Assembly (NCBI GenBank): GCA_947568835.1
Contig: OX387606.1
Location: forward strand, 16,430,001 to 16,494,000
Direction: 5' to 3'
From: Protonemura montana
Lineage: Eukaryota > Arthropoda > Insecta > Plecoptera > Nemouridae
DNA length: 64,000 nucleotides
Within the stretch, counting starts at the first letter, position 1. The number at the start of each line of letters is the position of its first letter. Below the pieces are notes generated by a model. It searched no databases. It was not told the origin of the DNA and was given only the letters and a program-made list of their open reading frames with translations. The position numbers and the translations under genes were made by a program. Of this stretch, positions 11,161 to 23,482 are shown one piece after another.

Positions 11161-14100
11161 ATGGCGTCTGGAGGTGTGTACAATTTTAATTTAAATTTGT
11201 ATTTTAAGGCCTACCAGCCGCAAATAATTTGTATTAAATAAAAATAAATTTTCAGAACCCACAAGCCTAACATTTGATGACAAATCGAATCAGCTGCATA
11301 TTTCCCAATCGATATGTGAGCAATTTGGGCACCTGACAGTCTATCTGTCAGTGATGTTTATACTTTAATCCTCATTGCTCATTCAATTCGCGAAACTCAT
11401 TATGCGTGGGTCTACTATAAGGCGTTTTCTGAGTTCTACCCCTTTTTCAGATGGCGAACCAGCAGATGCAATGGATTTGTCTGGACAGAGTCTCAAGAAA
11501 ATATCCAAAGCAGTTACAAACGAAGCACAATGCATTACATCACTAGTACTGGATAAAAATGAGTTGCAGCGATGGGACAATATCGAATCCTATCCGAAGC
11601 TCCAAAAACTATCCGCTCGACACAACCAAATGATGCGCATGTATGGAATTTCACGCCTGCATCATTTACATACTTTGAATCTATCCAACAATTGTATTTT
11701 GTCTATAGAAGGCTTAAAAGAGATGGTACACTTACGGTGGCTGTGTCTCTCTGCAAATAAGATAAAAACTATTGAACACCTTCACACAAATACTAGTTTG
11801 GAACACCTTGATTTATCTGAAAATAACATAGCTCATGTATCAGATTTGTCATTTCTCAAAGAACTGACAACTTTGTTTCTTCATGGAAATCGAATCTCCC
11901 AATTACGTCAATGTGAGCGCTTCCTGCCGACAAGTATTGAAACATTAACACTAGCTGCTAACAAACTAACTGATCTGAATGAAGTGTCGCATCTGGGGCA
12001 TCTAACATCGCTGCGAGAAATAACCATCATGAACAATCCCTGTGTAGATATGACAGGACATGATTGCATGTATCCTTTTCAAAAAACTGCTTACCATCTA
12101 ATCACAATATAACTAGTCTTTTTAAGGAAATTTCATAATTACTTTTTTCTGCAAGTAATAATCTTCTTTGCTTCATTAAATTTTTGAACAATTCCTTAAT
12201 AATTTTGTCAGTGGTTTCGACCACCGTCCTTTTATGATTAACTGGTGTATGAGTCTCAAAGTAATCGACGGAGTTGCTGTTGATGCCATTGAAAGGTATG
12301 TGTCTTTATTCTTTAACTTTTCATCCATAACCATTCTTTCTCTATGTGGATACAACATTTTGTAAAACTGCTTACTTAATTTTAAGAATAGACTTACACC
12401 TTAACATTGTCCCAAGCTTACTGTGGAAACCAACTTGGTTCTTTTCTAATGTGCCAAAAGTATATTTTTATCAGAATAAGAACTACCAGTTAATATGCCT
12501 GACATACAGCCTTCTTACATTTACCTACAAGAGATTTACTCTTGAAGGAATTTTTTTTTTTCTGGTGACTTGAAAATACTGTAGTTTCTTTATGAAATGC
12601 TCTTCAAACAAAATTTTTGATTAAAAGCTAGTATTGTTGAAAGATTAACCTGCTGCGTGTCCGACAGCCTAAAGGCCGAGTGGCTGTATTCGCAAGGACG
12701 TGGCCACCAGTTCCGTGTCGGGGAGCACGTTGGACTCTCAGAGTACCTTGCGACTGTCTGTCCGCTGGCAGGCGACGTCGCTCAGCCTGAAGAGGATCGC
12801 AAGCTCCAGCTGATCTTAAGCAAGGCCCAGCAGCACGCCCAACAGCTAAAGGTACAGCTGGCTTGTTTTCGCCGCTACTTCAAGAAAAATGCCGGTTAAT
12901 TCTGAATTGGGCAATTTCTTGTAATGGGCAGAGTAATTTACTATTATCTTCATTTCTACCCTCTCGAAAATGTATACCCATGATGTAAATGTTCTACCCA
13001 TGAATGCATCCAAGTTTTGCAAATGTCGTTCTGCAGACTCATGGCTTTTCTTTTTTTAGATCTATTAAATACATCAAATATACTAAAATCATCTCAAAAA
13101 TGTTGTCTGATTCAGTGATTAGCAAAGATGGTTTTTCACTTTCGTCACTCACGAAAGGTGGTGACAAGGGTATATATCTTTAGGAGCCAGTGGCGTGTTG
13201 TGAGGCTAGAACTTAGGTATGCTCTTAAAAAAAAAAAATATATATATATATATTAATTTATTAATTAATTAATTTATATATATGGACGCTGCAGGGCAAT
13301 GTTAGTGTCACCCACGCGATTCTACCCAAAACAGCGCCGGCCAATGACTGATTGATTGCGGCAAGCTACCTCGTGGCGCCAGGGGAAATCTAAGCAAGAG
13401 CGGGAAGTTATTTGAATCATCTCACAGAACACTGCTGCCGATAGAGCTAAAAGCAACTGGGGCCGTTGCTAGAGCTAGAGGAGCGAGAGCAATTGAGAGA
13501 GAGCAAGTGAGAGGGAAGTACCCTCCTCCTCTCCGCTCACCCAGCGTCACCATGTATAGTGCCAAAAAAAGAAGCGCGCTTTTAACGATGTAAAAACTGA
13601 AAACATCAGTCCGATTATTTTTTTCTCCGCCAAATTTATGAATAATTATCGTAAAAAATGTATGAAAAACTAAAAAATAACCCACTTGGTGATTTTCTCA
13701 GGGCATGCGGCGCATGCCCCGCATGCCCTGACCACACGCCCCTGTTAGGAGCTTAGTAGAGTTCATAATAATAAAATATTGCTGTCTACGTCCAGATATA
13801 TATTATGCCTTATGAGTTTGGTCAAAACTAGTACTACCTAAGGCAACCCTCAACTCAGCCTAATCTTGAATCAGTAAAAGAAGATAATGTCTTCTTTCTT
13901 TAAAAGTATTGATTGGTCCTTATATTGTAGATGTAATGTGATGAGCTAGTGGTTTCAAGTGTTTTAAATCCCTCCCGAGGCTCAAGTCTCTGCCAAGTGT
14001 GGCCTGAATGTGTCATGTTGGGCAGGTGGATGGGCCGCGCGGTCGAACGGCAAGCATGTACAACCGCAGCGTTTCGTCACCAGCGCCGTCACCAGCTGGA

Positions 14101-17039
14101 CGACGCAGGATCAACTCCGCCAGTAGCGGCTTCAAGTGAGTCAGCTGAGTTGATGTCAGAATGACATTCCAAGTCTTTTGACATTCCAGCTTCCGAAAGA
14201 TAGATTCGAAACGATAACGTCATAAAACACCACAAATCAATCAAAGTAGCCATGCTGGCTGATCATCTGATGTACCAAATTCTTTATTGTCCAACCTGAG
14301 ATTGACTACGGTCAAGGTACCACCACGGTAAAAGGAGCCAGTCAAGGGGATTTCTTGGTTTTTAAGTGGGACAAACATAGATTGCAAAAAAGAATACACC
14401 CACTTAAGCCTTGAGACCACTACAAAAAACGTATGTTGTTGTAAACATATTCTACGTGTACCGATTCACCGCAACCTTTCTCCTCATGTCGCTGCTACTA
14501 ATGAGTAAATTTTTGCTTCTGCAGACATGGTTCTCCGTCCCCACGTCGCACAGCATCCTCTCGACTGCCTGTCTCCGATCGTAGTCGGTCTCCCGATCGC
14601 ATGGCAGCTAGCCTCCATGCCGCCGCCGTTTTGGGAGATGGTGATGTTGATGTCATGTCGCGCAGCCTCGACCCCTTCCTGTTGTTCTCGTCAGCGGGTC
14701 GTGACGCTGGCCAGGCCGAGGAGGTCATGCTCGACGACCCTGCGGGTGAGTTGTTAACCAAGTGGTTATTTGCCCTGAAAGCAAACTGGGTTCATGTTGG
14801 TTCAATTTTAATTTAATTTGTAGTATAATTTTTAAATTTTAAAAGTCGACTCCCTTGTAATCTTTGAAACCAGATAGGTAGTGACATTTTTCTTCTATAG
14901 TCTTTTTTGCTGTCAATTTCAAAAACAAACATTCTTTAAAGCATAGGAGATTCAATGGTAGATTCAATGTTAGACCAATGGTATATTTGAAGCCAAACTC
15001 AATATTTGGATGGTTAGATTTTGTAATATTTAACAAGTCAATGCTCTAAGAGTTTTTTGTAGTGCTTTAATAGCATCATGCTAAGCACAGCAATTTTAAC
15101 ACTAAAAATCTTTCTTTTAACTTGTTTAACCAGATGTTTCTGTTGGATTCCAGATGCTATTTCTGGAGCGCTCCAAGGCGCTAGCAAGCTCGTGCCCGTC
15201 CCGGAAACGCTCATGAGCCCCGAATACCAGCCTCAGCTCATCCCCAAGCAGCGTTCAATTCACACGATCGTGCGACATAATCCAGCTTCCGCTCGAAACA
15301 TCCGTCCCAAATCCAGCCCTGTGCCGACGGGGAAGTCGTCTCAGCCATCGCAGGAGAACGCAAGCCCGTCAAACTCTCTGAACAACCACAGCAGCGACGA
15401 CGACAGTGAATATTCTTCGTCAAAGCTGGACTCAATCCTTCAACGCGCGCAACAACGGAGGCAGAAGAATTGTTCCCCTGCGAATCCTCTCTCGAAAACA
15501 AGCAGCGCAGCGGAGGTGGTTAATGCAAACGGGACGGGTGGCAATCTAGAGACGGCGGCACTTTGCATCCAGAGAATCTGGCGTGGGTATCGAACAAGAA
15601 ATGTGGACAGGAAGGTCATCAGTTCCATTCAGGCTCTCCAGATGTCTCGTAACAATGAATATATTCAGTAAGCACCGACTTAAAACCATAAAACTTCCTT
15701 TTTAACTAGTGTTGGTTTAGTTTTCTTTCCACAATCTAAAGCAAGCATATTGAAATACAAGCAAGTTGAAGCAAAATCAGTGCGGATTCAAGGATTGTGC
15801 CTTTTTTATAAGATTGTTAAGATAGTTATGCCTAATTTTATACTTCCCGTTGGGTGACTTGTCATATGGTCGACCCAAGGCAACTGACACAGGACATCTG
15901 AAACGTTTTTTATTTTCATACAGACAACTTTCGTCGAACATGGAGCAGACGATCGCGGCCTTGGAGCACGAACGGCAGCTGCAGGTGCTGCAGATGCAGG
16001 CGATCAGTGCCCTCTGGAAGAAGGTGTCTGGCCCGCCAACGGAAGAAGGCGCTGCAATGGTCAACCTGTCGCAGACCTGCTCTCAGCTTAACTCTCAGGT
16101 AGGCACAAGTTGACAATACACCATGGTGTCTCTCTGATCTGAGTCTCTTAGGACGCAATAGTCAATGTGGTCAGAGCAGTAAAAGCAGTGATTGTAGCTG
16201 TCAACATGGCACTTGAATAAACCTTTGTGGATGTTTAACCCTGATGGCTTGCATGAATTAGTGGTTAACTTTTGTAGGCTTTCTTTGATTCACCTGTAGA
16301 AAGTGACATTTATTGAAAGCAACACTCCAACTGTAATAGAATGGTCAATTAATATGGCAAACGTTTAGAAATATCATCTTTCTTCATTAACTTGTAAGAG
16401 CAATTGTCTAGTTATATTAACTGGCCATTGTTCTGCAACCAAAATGCTGCAGCAAATCAATGCAAATGGTGAGTTAACTGGCAAGAAAATGTGCCCTAAT
16501 TGATTTCTCAGAGCCTACTTGCATCTCTACAGGTCGCCCAGCTCCAGGAGTCTATGAATGGCGTGCTCCAACGCATGGACACGTTCTGCCGCCCCGTGGC
16601 CGAGGCTGTCTCCACGCAGACGGACATCGTGGCCGTGCACACGCCTCAAAGCGAGTCAGCGCCGTTTCCCTACCAGCGCACACACCCGCGGCCCTCGTCG
16701 CTGCCACTGGTACCGCCTCCGCCCGAAGAGGTCGAGCAGTTTGCCACCAGTCTTGTAGACAATGTTCTTAAGGACATGGCCTCGGGCGACACGGAGACCT
16801 CATCGAAGGACGTTGTGGAAGCTGTTGTAGAAAAGTCCAAGGAAGGTGGTGTGGATGCCCAGCCCTTGGTAAACGGGAGCGGCGAGGCTACGTTGAAAAT
16901 GTACGGGGAGATGTTGTCGTTGGAAGAAAATAGCTCGAGTATCATGATCTGCAAGCAGCCGCCTTCGTCGATGAATACGCCGATGTCGGATGCTCCGAAT
17001 AGTTTTAGTGATGTCACTGATCGTGGAGGTGACCAGTGA
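11161..17039 (+). CDS. CEP97: Centrosomal protein of 97 kDa (CEP97)
   Basis: CEP97 partners with CP110 at the distal end of centrioles, limits centriole length and blocks premature cilium formation. Nine exons join in phase to 808 codons plus stop: 11161-11173, 11451-12069, 12212-12295, 12668-12851, 14026-14135, 14525-14745, 15154-15667, 15924-16098 and 16533-17039. Residues about 12-210 are SDS22-like leucine-rich repeats (DLSGQSLKKI, HLDLSENNI, TLFLHGNRI). The LRR cap is GFDHRPFMINWC followed by SLKAEWLYSQGRG, which closely matches vertebrate CEP97. An IQ motif, AALCIQRIWRGYRTRN, lies near residues 545-560. A coiled coil follows (about 583-640). The C-terminus is acidic and disordered. Vertebrate CEP97 is about 865 residues. 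The 13-nt first exon supplies MASG plus one base and fits the phase exactly. An alternative start is Met at 11471. AATAAA at 17871-17876 is a likely poly(A) signal. Exon 4 to 5 is interrupted by a hAT transposon. Confidence 0.95.
13188..13744. mobile_element. Nonautonomous hAT-type DNA transposon (MITE), 557 bp
   Basis: Flanked by a perfect 8-bp target duplication, TTAGGAGC, at 13180-13187 and 13745-13752, the size made by hAT transposases. The ends are imperfect inverted repeats: CAGTGGCGTGTTGTGAG on the left and, read inward from the right, CAGGGGCGTGTGGTCAG (13 of 17 match), starting CAGNGGCG as in many hAT families. Internally there is an A-run and (AT)n/(TTAA)n tract at about 13228-13280, and a palindrome GGGCATGC-GGC-GCATGCCC near the right end. 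No transposase frame is present. It lies in CEP97 intron 4. The intact target duplication suggests fairly recent insertion. Confidence 0.88.
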
Positions 17040-18721
17040 GGCTATGTTTGCTGTTTTAAAAACAGTTTGATAGGCTGATGTAAACGAAGGGAAGTATTTG
17101 TAAAATGCCATCGCTGTCCGGCCGCTATCTCACAATGCAACAGGTGCTGAAAATGGGCGGTGCGCTATTGCGCTTTCCAGTTTGCCTTGTTATTTTTATG
17201 ATGCTGGTTGCGATTAGTCGTTTTTTAAGCTTTATTAAAATTTAAAGTCAAGATAAAAGATGGCTGGCTGGCTGACCAGACATACATTGAAAAAGTAATC
17301 TTTGAGAATCTCGTAACCTTGCTAACGCACAACTTATTCTGTCAAAACTCACTTGACACGAGCATTATGTAATCATTTTTGATCCTGTCTTTTCTGCACA
17401 TTTACGATTTTACTTTTGTTACTGGCTATTCTTATGCTGGAAATGACTTAAATTGCAAACAGCAGCTTTCTGTCATCTTGCCACGTCTTATCTGCTCAAC
17501 GCCATAACTGGCCCATCAGGTTTTCTACACAGTTTTTCATAACAACTATATAACATTCATATTGTGTGTTTCTTTTTTAATGAAAACATTGCAAAAAGCT
17601 TTATGCTATAGCAGTAGATGAACTAGCTGATTAATTACGTATTTTCATTTAGCAAAGAAGAACCTTCCTAGATCTTTAATGTATAAATTATTCCTTATTG
17701 CATTGAGCATTTGCATTCCTAAACATTACCATATGTTCTAGTCAACCCAAAGATTTTCAATACATTAGGGCTAACCGAACATTATTTGATGATATTATTA
17801 TTGTTAAAGGCAAAGCTAGTTACTAGAATGCAAAATGCACTATACACTATGTAGTTCTAGATTTGTGTCCAATAAAGATTAGTGACATCTGCTAGGTGAT
17901 GTTAAGTTGTGATTACGCATTGATTTTTAGCTGTTGAGATATTATTGAATGTAGCTGTAAGTCAATTGTTCATGGACATTTTAGATAAGTATGTGTTACA
18001 ATACAAATTTTGTCTTGCAATTAAACAAAAATTCATTTCTTTCTCAATCTATTCTCTAGGCTTTTTTATGAATTTATAATTTTTTTATGTCTCATAATTT
18101 TTCTTTCTGTTTTGTTGTTTGTTCGTCTGGTCATCTGAAACCCTTTTTTACTAAAATATGGTCATTTTCAGGACTTCAAATACACCGCATTTTTGATGAG
18201 AATTATTAAAAAAATTGTCCATATGGTCAAATTACTTGCCACGATAATTCAAGCCTATAGCCCAAAGTTTGGCAAGGTCGGAACATGAGGAGTCAGTAGG
18301 CTTGAAAAGTTCCACGCATCTGCGAAGATTTCAGGCAGAAATAAAGGTTTGTGAACAAAGTTTTATTGTTTTGGCGTACGCTTTTATTTCATATTAGTTC
18401 TCATATCTCGAATATTTACGCTTCTATGTATAGAACCAACGATACAATTCATGCTTGTTACAACATAACCTAAAAAAAATTAACTAATCTAGTTATGGAA
18501 AAAAGATTAGTTTCTTAATCCTGTGGTAGTCTAATCATCTACTCATTTTGCTCGGTGTGTTATGGTTGTTCTTCATACGATATCATTTAGTATATTACTT
18601 CTAAAATCATATCCTTACTGCTTTGCAGTTTGTCTTAACGATCATCCAAGACGACACAAGGTACATCGATTGAGCGTCTGGAGCTTAAGCATACGCACAT
18701 GACGTTGAAATCCAGTAGATC
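17040..18721 (+). other. CEP97 3' UTR and CEP97-POLG intergenic region
   Basis: AT-rich sequence without a supported gene. It holds AATAAA signals at 17871-17876 and 18340-18345. The POLG promoter must lie in the last few hundred bases. I see no TATA box there. Confidence 0.5.
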
Positions 18722-21700
18722 ATGTACTTTCTTAGCAGAGTTCACACATCTCCCGACAGGCTAAGGTACTTTTACTGTAAAGTATCAAGTAAAACTCCGA
18801 AAGAAAAGAAACTCAATAACTCCACACCAAAGGATGTTCCGAAAACAGAAAATCATAGCACATTATCACCTGCATCAAAAAAATATTCTGCAAAGCATTC
18901 TAAGAAATCTATAATTGACAAAAGTATGGAACTAGCTCTTGCAGAGTGTATACCTCATAGTACTGAATCCATCAAAGTTATGAAATCAGTGGAAATTGCA
19001 TCCAATAACAAATTGGAAGTTGTGCAAAATAACTCAAAAGTTAAGACATCAGATTCAATTAAAGTTCGCCGTAACGAGTTTGACATACAAATGCTTCCTA
19101 CTAAACTTCACAGACACATTTTTGGAAATATGCCAGTCTTAAATGGACCAACAGAGAACCAAGTAATCAATTCAAGGCTAGATTTATCCAAGCATGGTCT
19201 TCTTTCAAACGTCGAAACAGTGTCTGATAAAATTGATTTAAAAATACCACCTTTACAAGGTGGAAGCATCGAGGAACACTTTCGCATAATTGGAGAGCAA
19301 CAGAGTGCACCTTATCGGCATTTACTTCAATCCCTTTTAACTAATTTACCAACGCCACCTAATACATGGTCCAAGAATCCTGGATGGACATGCTACGACC
19401 CTCACCCTCATCCAGTGGACTACCCACCAGACAACGCACTTATTTTTGACGTAGAAGTTTGTGTGACTGTTGGCGAGATGCCAACTCTAGCAACAGCTGC
19501 TTCACAGAAAGCCTGGTATTCGTGGGTCAGCCCAATACTCGCATCAGGTGGATCTCCTGGAGTCGAACATCATTACACTACCAAAGACTTCATTCCCTTA
19601 GAATCTGGCCCTTTGAAATCCGGCGATGATCACGGGCTAAACCAGCCGCGGGTTGTTGTGGGCCACAACGTTTCGTACGATCGTGTGCGAGTAAAAGAAC
19701 AGTACTGGCTGAGCAGGACCGCATTGCGTTTTGTGGACACAATGTCTATGCACATTTGTGTTGGCGGAGTAACAAGTTACCAGCGAACAGTGTTAAAATC
19801 TAAAACGGATGAAATGCCTGGTGAGGAATGGAGAAATGTCAGCTCGTTGAACAGCCTGTCGGAGGTACACAATCTATACTGCGGTAGTACTTTGGACAAG
19901 GAAAGCAGGAACGTGTTTGTTGTGGGCGACATGGATGAGGTTAGAAATCGGTTCCAGGAGCTGATGAGTTACTGTGCAGGTGACGTTGCAGCGACTCATC
20001 GAGTTCTCCTAAAATTATTGCCGTTGTTTATTGAACGTTTCCCACATCCTGTGACGCTCGCTGGAATGCTCGAGCTTGGAACTGCATATCTTCCTGTCAA
20101 TGCTAGCTGGACCCGTTATAAGTCGGACTCTAATCAAACGTACGATGATCTGGATTCTGAGGGAAAGTTTATTTTGTCTCGGAAGGCGGATGAGGCCTGT
20201 CGGTTGTTGCATAACGAACAATACAAACAAGACTTGTGGATGTGGGATCAAGATTGGAGTGTCCAAGATCTGAAACTAAAAAAGACAATTTCAAAAAGTA
20301 AAGGCACGAAGACCAAGCAATGTACAGAATTGTGCGAGAGTGAAAACATTGAAGCCACCGGGAGCGAAACAAAAACCATCGATATTACCAGTTTAATTCT
20401 GAAGACTAAGCAGGAAGAAAAAAAATACTATGACAAAGAAATGACAATGCTGGATGAAAAATTCTCCTATCTAGAAGACACAAGAGCGTATCTACCGGCT
20501 CGAATGCCGCACTTCCCGGGCTATCCCGCCTGGTACCGCAAGCTCTGCGCGCGATTGAACGCCGAAGACTGGTCGCCTGGGCCACAGATGATCTCCACAT
20601 CGATGCAGATCGCACCCAAGCTACTTCGACTTACCTGGGAGTCATACCCGCTGCATTTCATTCGTGGACACGGTTGGGGCTTTCTTGTGCCACACAGCCT
20701 CGAGTCTGACGTTGAACTCCCGATAAAACAGCTGATAGAAAAGTGCCCGATGGCCGGGCGCACCGAAAGCGAAGCTGCACTTGGCACCCTCCGCAAGGAC
20801 GTGCAGGAGAGCCTGGCTCGGAGGGAGTACGGCAAGAGGAAGCAAGCCGACACCGGCACTCCGAGCTGGTACCGCGGCACCGGAGTCTGGTGCAACGTCG
20901 ACATCGGCGGCTGCTGCTGGTTCCTTAAACTCCCACATAAAGACGGACCACAAAATCGTGTCGGCAACCCCCTGGCCAGAGACTTTCTCAACAAGTTCTC
21001 GGAAAATGTCCTCGCTGGTTCCGATCGGGGAGCTGAGAAAGTTTTGGCGATTGGTCGCCAACTTTCTTACTGGCGCAATAATCGAGAGCGCGTTGAGAAG
21101 CAGGTGGTCGTTTGGCTCGGCGATGAGGACTTGCCGGCAGAGCTGCGTGGTTCGTTGTATGGTGCAATAATCCCGCTAATAGTTGTGTGTGGGACACTGA
21201 CGCGGCGAGCCGTGGAGGCCACATGGATGACAGCGGCCAATGCCCACAAGGAGCGCGTTGGTTCAGAGCTGCGTGCAATGATCCAGGCGCCCAAGGGCTT
21301 CAGCATTGTCGGCGCTGACGTGGACAGCCAGGAGCTGTGGATCGCATCCATGATCGGGGACGCCCACCACGCCAAGACGCACGGGGCCACGCCCCTTGGC
21401 TGGATGACGCTCAGCGGCAAGAAGGCCGATAACACCGATATGCACAGTGTCACGGCTAAAGCTGTCGGGATTTCGCGCGACCATGCCAAGGTCATTAACT
21501 ATGCGAGGATTTACGGTGCAGGCCAATCCTTTGCTGAACGACTTTTGAAACAGTTCAACCCTTCAATGTCTCAAAGCGAGGCTAAAAGTAAAGCAGCGAA
21601 AATGTTTGCGATGACCAAAGGCAAGCGAACGTACCGTCTTAGAGAATCGTATCGCGAGGCTCTTCCGGATCGAAGCTACTCGATGTACGAAGCGCTGAAG

Positions 21701-22306
21701 CTCCGATCACAACACGGGGTCGGAATTGACGACATGTTCGAGCCCCCCAAGTGGGTTGGCGGGACAGAGTCAGCGATGTTCAACAGATTGGAAGAAATCG
21801 CCCGCCTGCCATCTCCTGCAACTCCTTTCCTCGGGGGCCGGCTATCGCGCTCACTAGAACCGTCCATCAGTGACGACCAGCGCTTCTTGCCGACGCGCGT
21901 TAACTGGGTCGTGCAGAGCGGCGCTGTCGACTTCCTCCACCTGATGCTCGTGTGTATGAAGTGGCTGGAGCCGGACGTGCGATTCTGCCTGAGCTTCCAC
22001 GACGAGGTCCGCTACTTGGTGCCGTCTGCAGTCCGTTACCGTGTGGCGTTGTCGTTGCACGTCACTAACTTGTTAGCCCGGTCGTTCTGCGCCAGCCGTC
22101 TCGGGCTTGACGATCTGCCGCTTTCAGTGGCGTTCTTCTCGTCCGTCGAAGTGGACACTGTGCTACGCAAAGAAGCTGATCACGATTGTGTGACTCCATC
22201 GAATCCACACGGACTGGAGCGGGGCTATGGCGTGCCACTTGGAGAAACACTTGACATCCACCAGACTGTTGTCAAAGCAGGAAATGCTCTGCATGTTGAG
22301 GTATAA
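18722..22306 (+). CDS. POLG: Mitochondrial DNA polymerase gamma catalytic subunit
   Basis: Replicates and proofreads mitochondrial DNA. This is a single uninterrupted 1194-codon frame (human POLG about 1239, fly tamas about 1145). The N-terminus (MYFLSRVHTSPDRLRYFY) is basic and lacks acids before residue 12, as expected of a mitochondrial presequence. The 3'-5' exonuclease motifs are intact: Exo I FDVEV (Asp243, Glu245), Exo II HNVSYDR (Asp320), Exo III YCAGD (Asp421). The family-A polymerase motifs are intact: motif A GADVDSQELW (Asp866), motif B RDHAKVINYARIYGAG (Arg919, Lys923, Tyr927), motif C FHDEVR (Asp1094). A lysine-rich insertion lies in the spacer at about residues 517-573, between the exonuclease and the HFPGYPAWYRKLC segment. 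The first half is AT-rich in codon choice and the second half noticeably GC-rich. The lack of introns is unusual beside its intron-rich neighbours and suggests intron loss or an old retrocopy that took over the function. Confidence 0.97.
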   Translation: MYFLSRVHTSPDRLRYFYCKVSSKTPKEKKLNNSTPKDVPKTENHSTLSPASKKYSAKHSKKSIIDKSMELALAECIPHSTESIKVMKSVEIASNNKLEVVQNNSKVKTSDSIKVRRNEFDIQMLPTKLHRHIFGNMPVLNGPTENQVINSRLDLSKHGLLSNVETVSDKIDLKIPPLQGGSIEEHFRIIGEQQSAPYRHLLQSLLTNLPTPPNTWSKNPGWTCYDPHPHPVDYPPDNALIFDVEVCVTVGEMPTLATAASQKAWYSWVSPILASGGSPGVEHHYTTKDFIPLESGPLKSGDDHGLNQPRVVVGHNVSYDRVRVKEQYWLSRTALRFVDTMSMHICVGGVTSYQRTVLKSKTDEMPGEEWRNVSSLNSLSEVHNLYCGSTLDKESRNVFVVGDMDEVRNRFQELMSYCAGDVAATHRVLLKLLPLFIERFPHPVTLAGMLELGTAYLPVNASWTRYKSDSNQTYDDLDSEGKFILSRKADEACRLLHNEQYKQDLWMWDQDWSVQDLKLKKTISKSKGTKTKQCTELCESENIEATGSETKTIDITSLILKTKQEEKKYYDKEMTMLDEKFSYLEDTRAYLPARMPHFPGYPAWYRKLCARLNAEDWSPGPQMISTSMQIAPKLLRLTWESYPLHFIRGHGWGFLVPHSLESDVELPIKQLIEKCPMAGRTESEAALGTLRKDVQESLARREYGKRKQADTGTPSWYRGTGVWCNVDIGGCCWFLKLPHKDGPQNRVGNPLARDFLNKFSENVLAGSDRGAEKVLAIGRQLSYWRNNRERVEKQVVVWLGDEDLPAELRGSLYGAIIPLIVVCGTLTRRAVEATWMTAANAHKERVGSELRAMIQAPKGFSIVGADVDSQELWIASMIGDAHHAKTHGATPLGWMTLSGKKADNTDMHSVTAKAVGISRDHAKVINYARIYGAGQSFAERLLKQFNPSMSQSEAKSKAAKMFAMTKGKRTYRLRESYREALPDRSYSMYEALKLRSQHGVGIDDMFEPPKWVGGTESAMFNRLEEIARLPSPATPFLGGRLSRSLEPSISDDQRFLPTRVNWVVQSGAVDFLHLMLVCMKWLEPDVRFCLSFHDEVRYLVPSAVRYRVALSLHVTNLLARSFCASRLGLDDLPLSVAFFSSVEVDTVLRKEADHDCVTPSNPHGLERGYGVPLGETLDIHQTVVKAGNALHVEV

Positions 22307-23482
22307 TCATAGGGTCAGGTACTATAGGGACAGCAGGGGTCTTGTCACAATTGGGTCCAATTGGTTTGGGTTTTCACACTAAATATGCTTTTAATCACAA
22401 GTAATATAATTTATGCATACCATTGTAGGTAATGTATATAAATTAAGTATTTTTTCTCTCTTAATATTCAATGACAGCCTCTAGTTGATAGTGACAGCGA
22501 TCCAGTAGGCCACTTTCCTAGGTATGCATGGATTTTTTTTTGTATAGGACTTCATAATCTCGAAAACTAAAACTGTTATCTTAAATATTCTTTGAAATTT
22601 AATGAACAAGTTGTGGAAATTCTGTGTTTCGTACTTGAGAGACCACTAGCACTGTGATTTCAAGATTTCTTTTACCTCAATAGTTGCCTATGGTTTCAAT
22701 GGATCAAATACAAGTTAAGTACAATATAAGTTAATCGATCGACAACTATCAAGGAAATTCGGCCAATTTCCTCACATGTCCTATTTCTGGTTTTAAATGC
22801 ACTTGTTGCTATACTTTAGAGACTGAAGAAACAATGCTTTTAACCAGGTACAAGGTTTAAATTGTTTTCATTCCAGGCAAATTTTGGCTAGATTGAATTA
22901 ATTTGTGTTGTAATGACGGTGGGAACAAAATAAGAACTAATGTGTAAAACTTAACAACAAGTTTTGGTCTCTTTGCATCTTGTGGGAAGTTTTGCCCCAT
23001 GCAGCTATTTTAGGTACCCGGGTCAATTGCCAATTGGGGTAATTCTCTGTAAATGTGTACTGACTCTGTGAAGAGTTTGCCGCAGCCGCGGGTAACGTAA
23101 AGTACTTTAAAAACTTCATAACCTTCAACAAATAAGCGCCTTCTCACAAGATTTGTTGAAGAGCACTGGATGAGAAATTATCAAGTGCTAGTTGGTGGTA
23201 TTCATTGTGTAGTTGTTGATTAATTGAAAACCAACTTTGGTCTACCCCCACACATGTTTGCAATCACAGTAGTTTTAAGCAAATCATCAACCAGACACTA
23301 ATTGGGCTGGCTGTCCTGCTTCTAGTTAGTACCAAACATGGTTCATCATCAGTTTTTTTTATTTATTTGTTAGGAATTATTAAATAATACCTGTTGAGTG
23401 TAATCAGTAATCACCATTTTTTGTTTGTTACTAAAATGCTGTACTCTTCTCTAAAAAAATGGTTACATCTTCTGTTACAGAA
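22307..23482 (+). other. POLG-EIF1AD intergenic region
   Basis: AT-rich and without a supported gene. It should contain the POLG 3' UTR and the promoter and leader of EIF1AD. A pyrimidine-AG acceptor (TTCTGTTACAG) ends at 23480, two bases before the EIF1AD ATG, so a noncoding first exon is likely somewhere here. I could not identify its donor. Confidence 0.45.

Noticed and set aside
11265-11370. Possible extra CEP97 exon after TTTTCAG, reading EPTSLTFDDKSNQ
   Set aside because: None of the possible donors that follow (GTCTAT, GTGATG, GTTTAT) leaves the phase needed by the next exon, whereas direct splicing 11173 to 11451 fits exactly.
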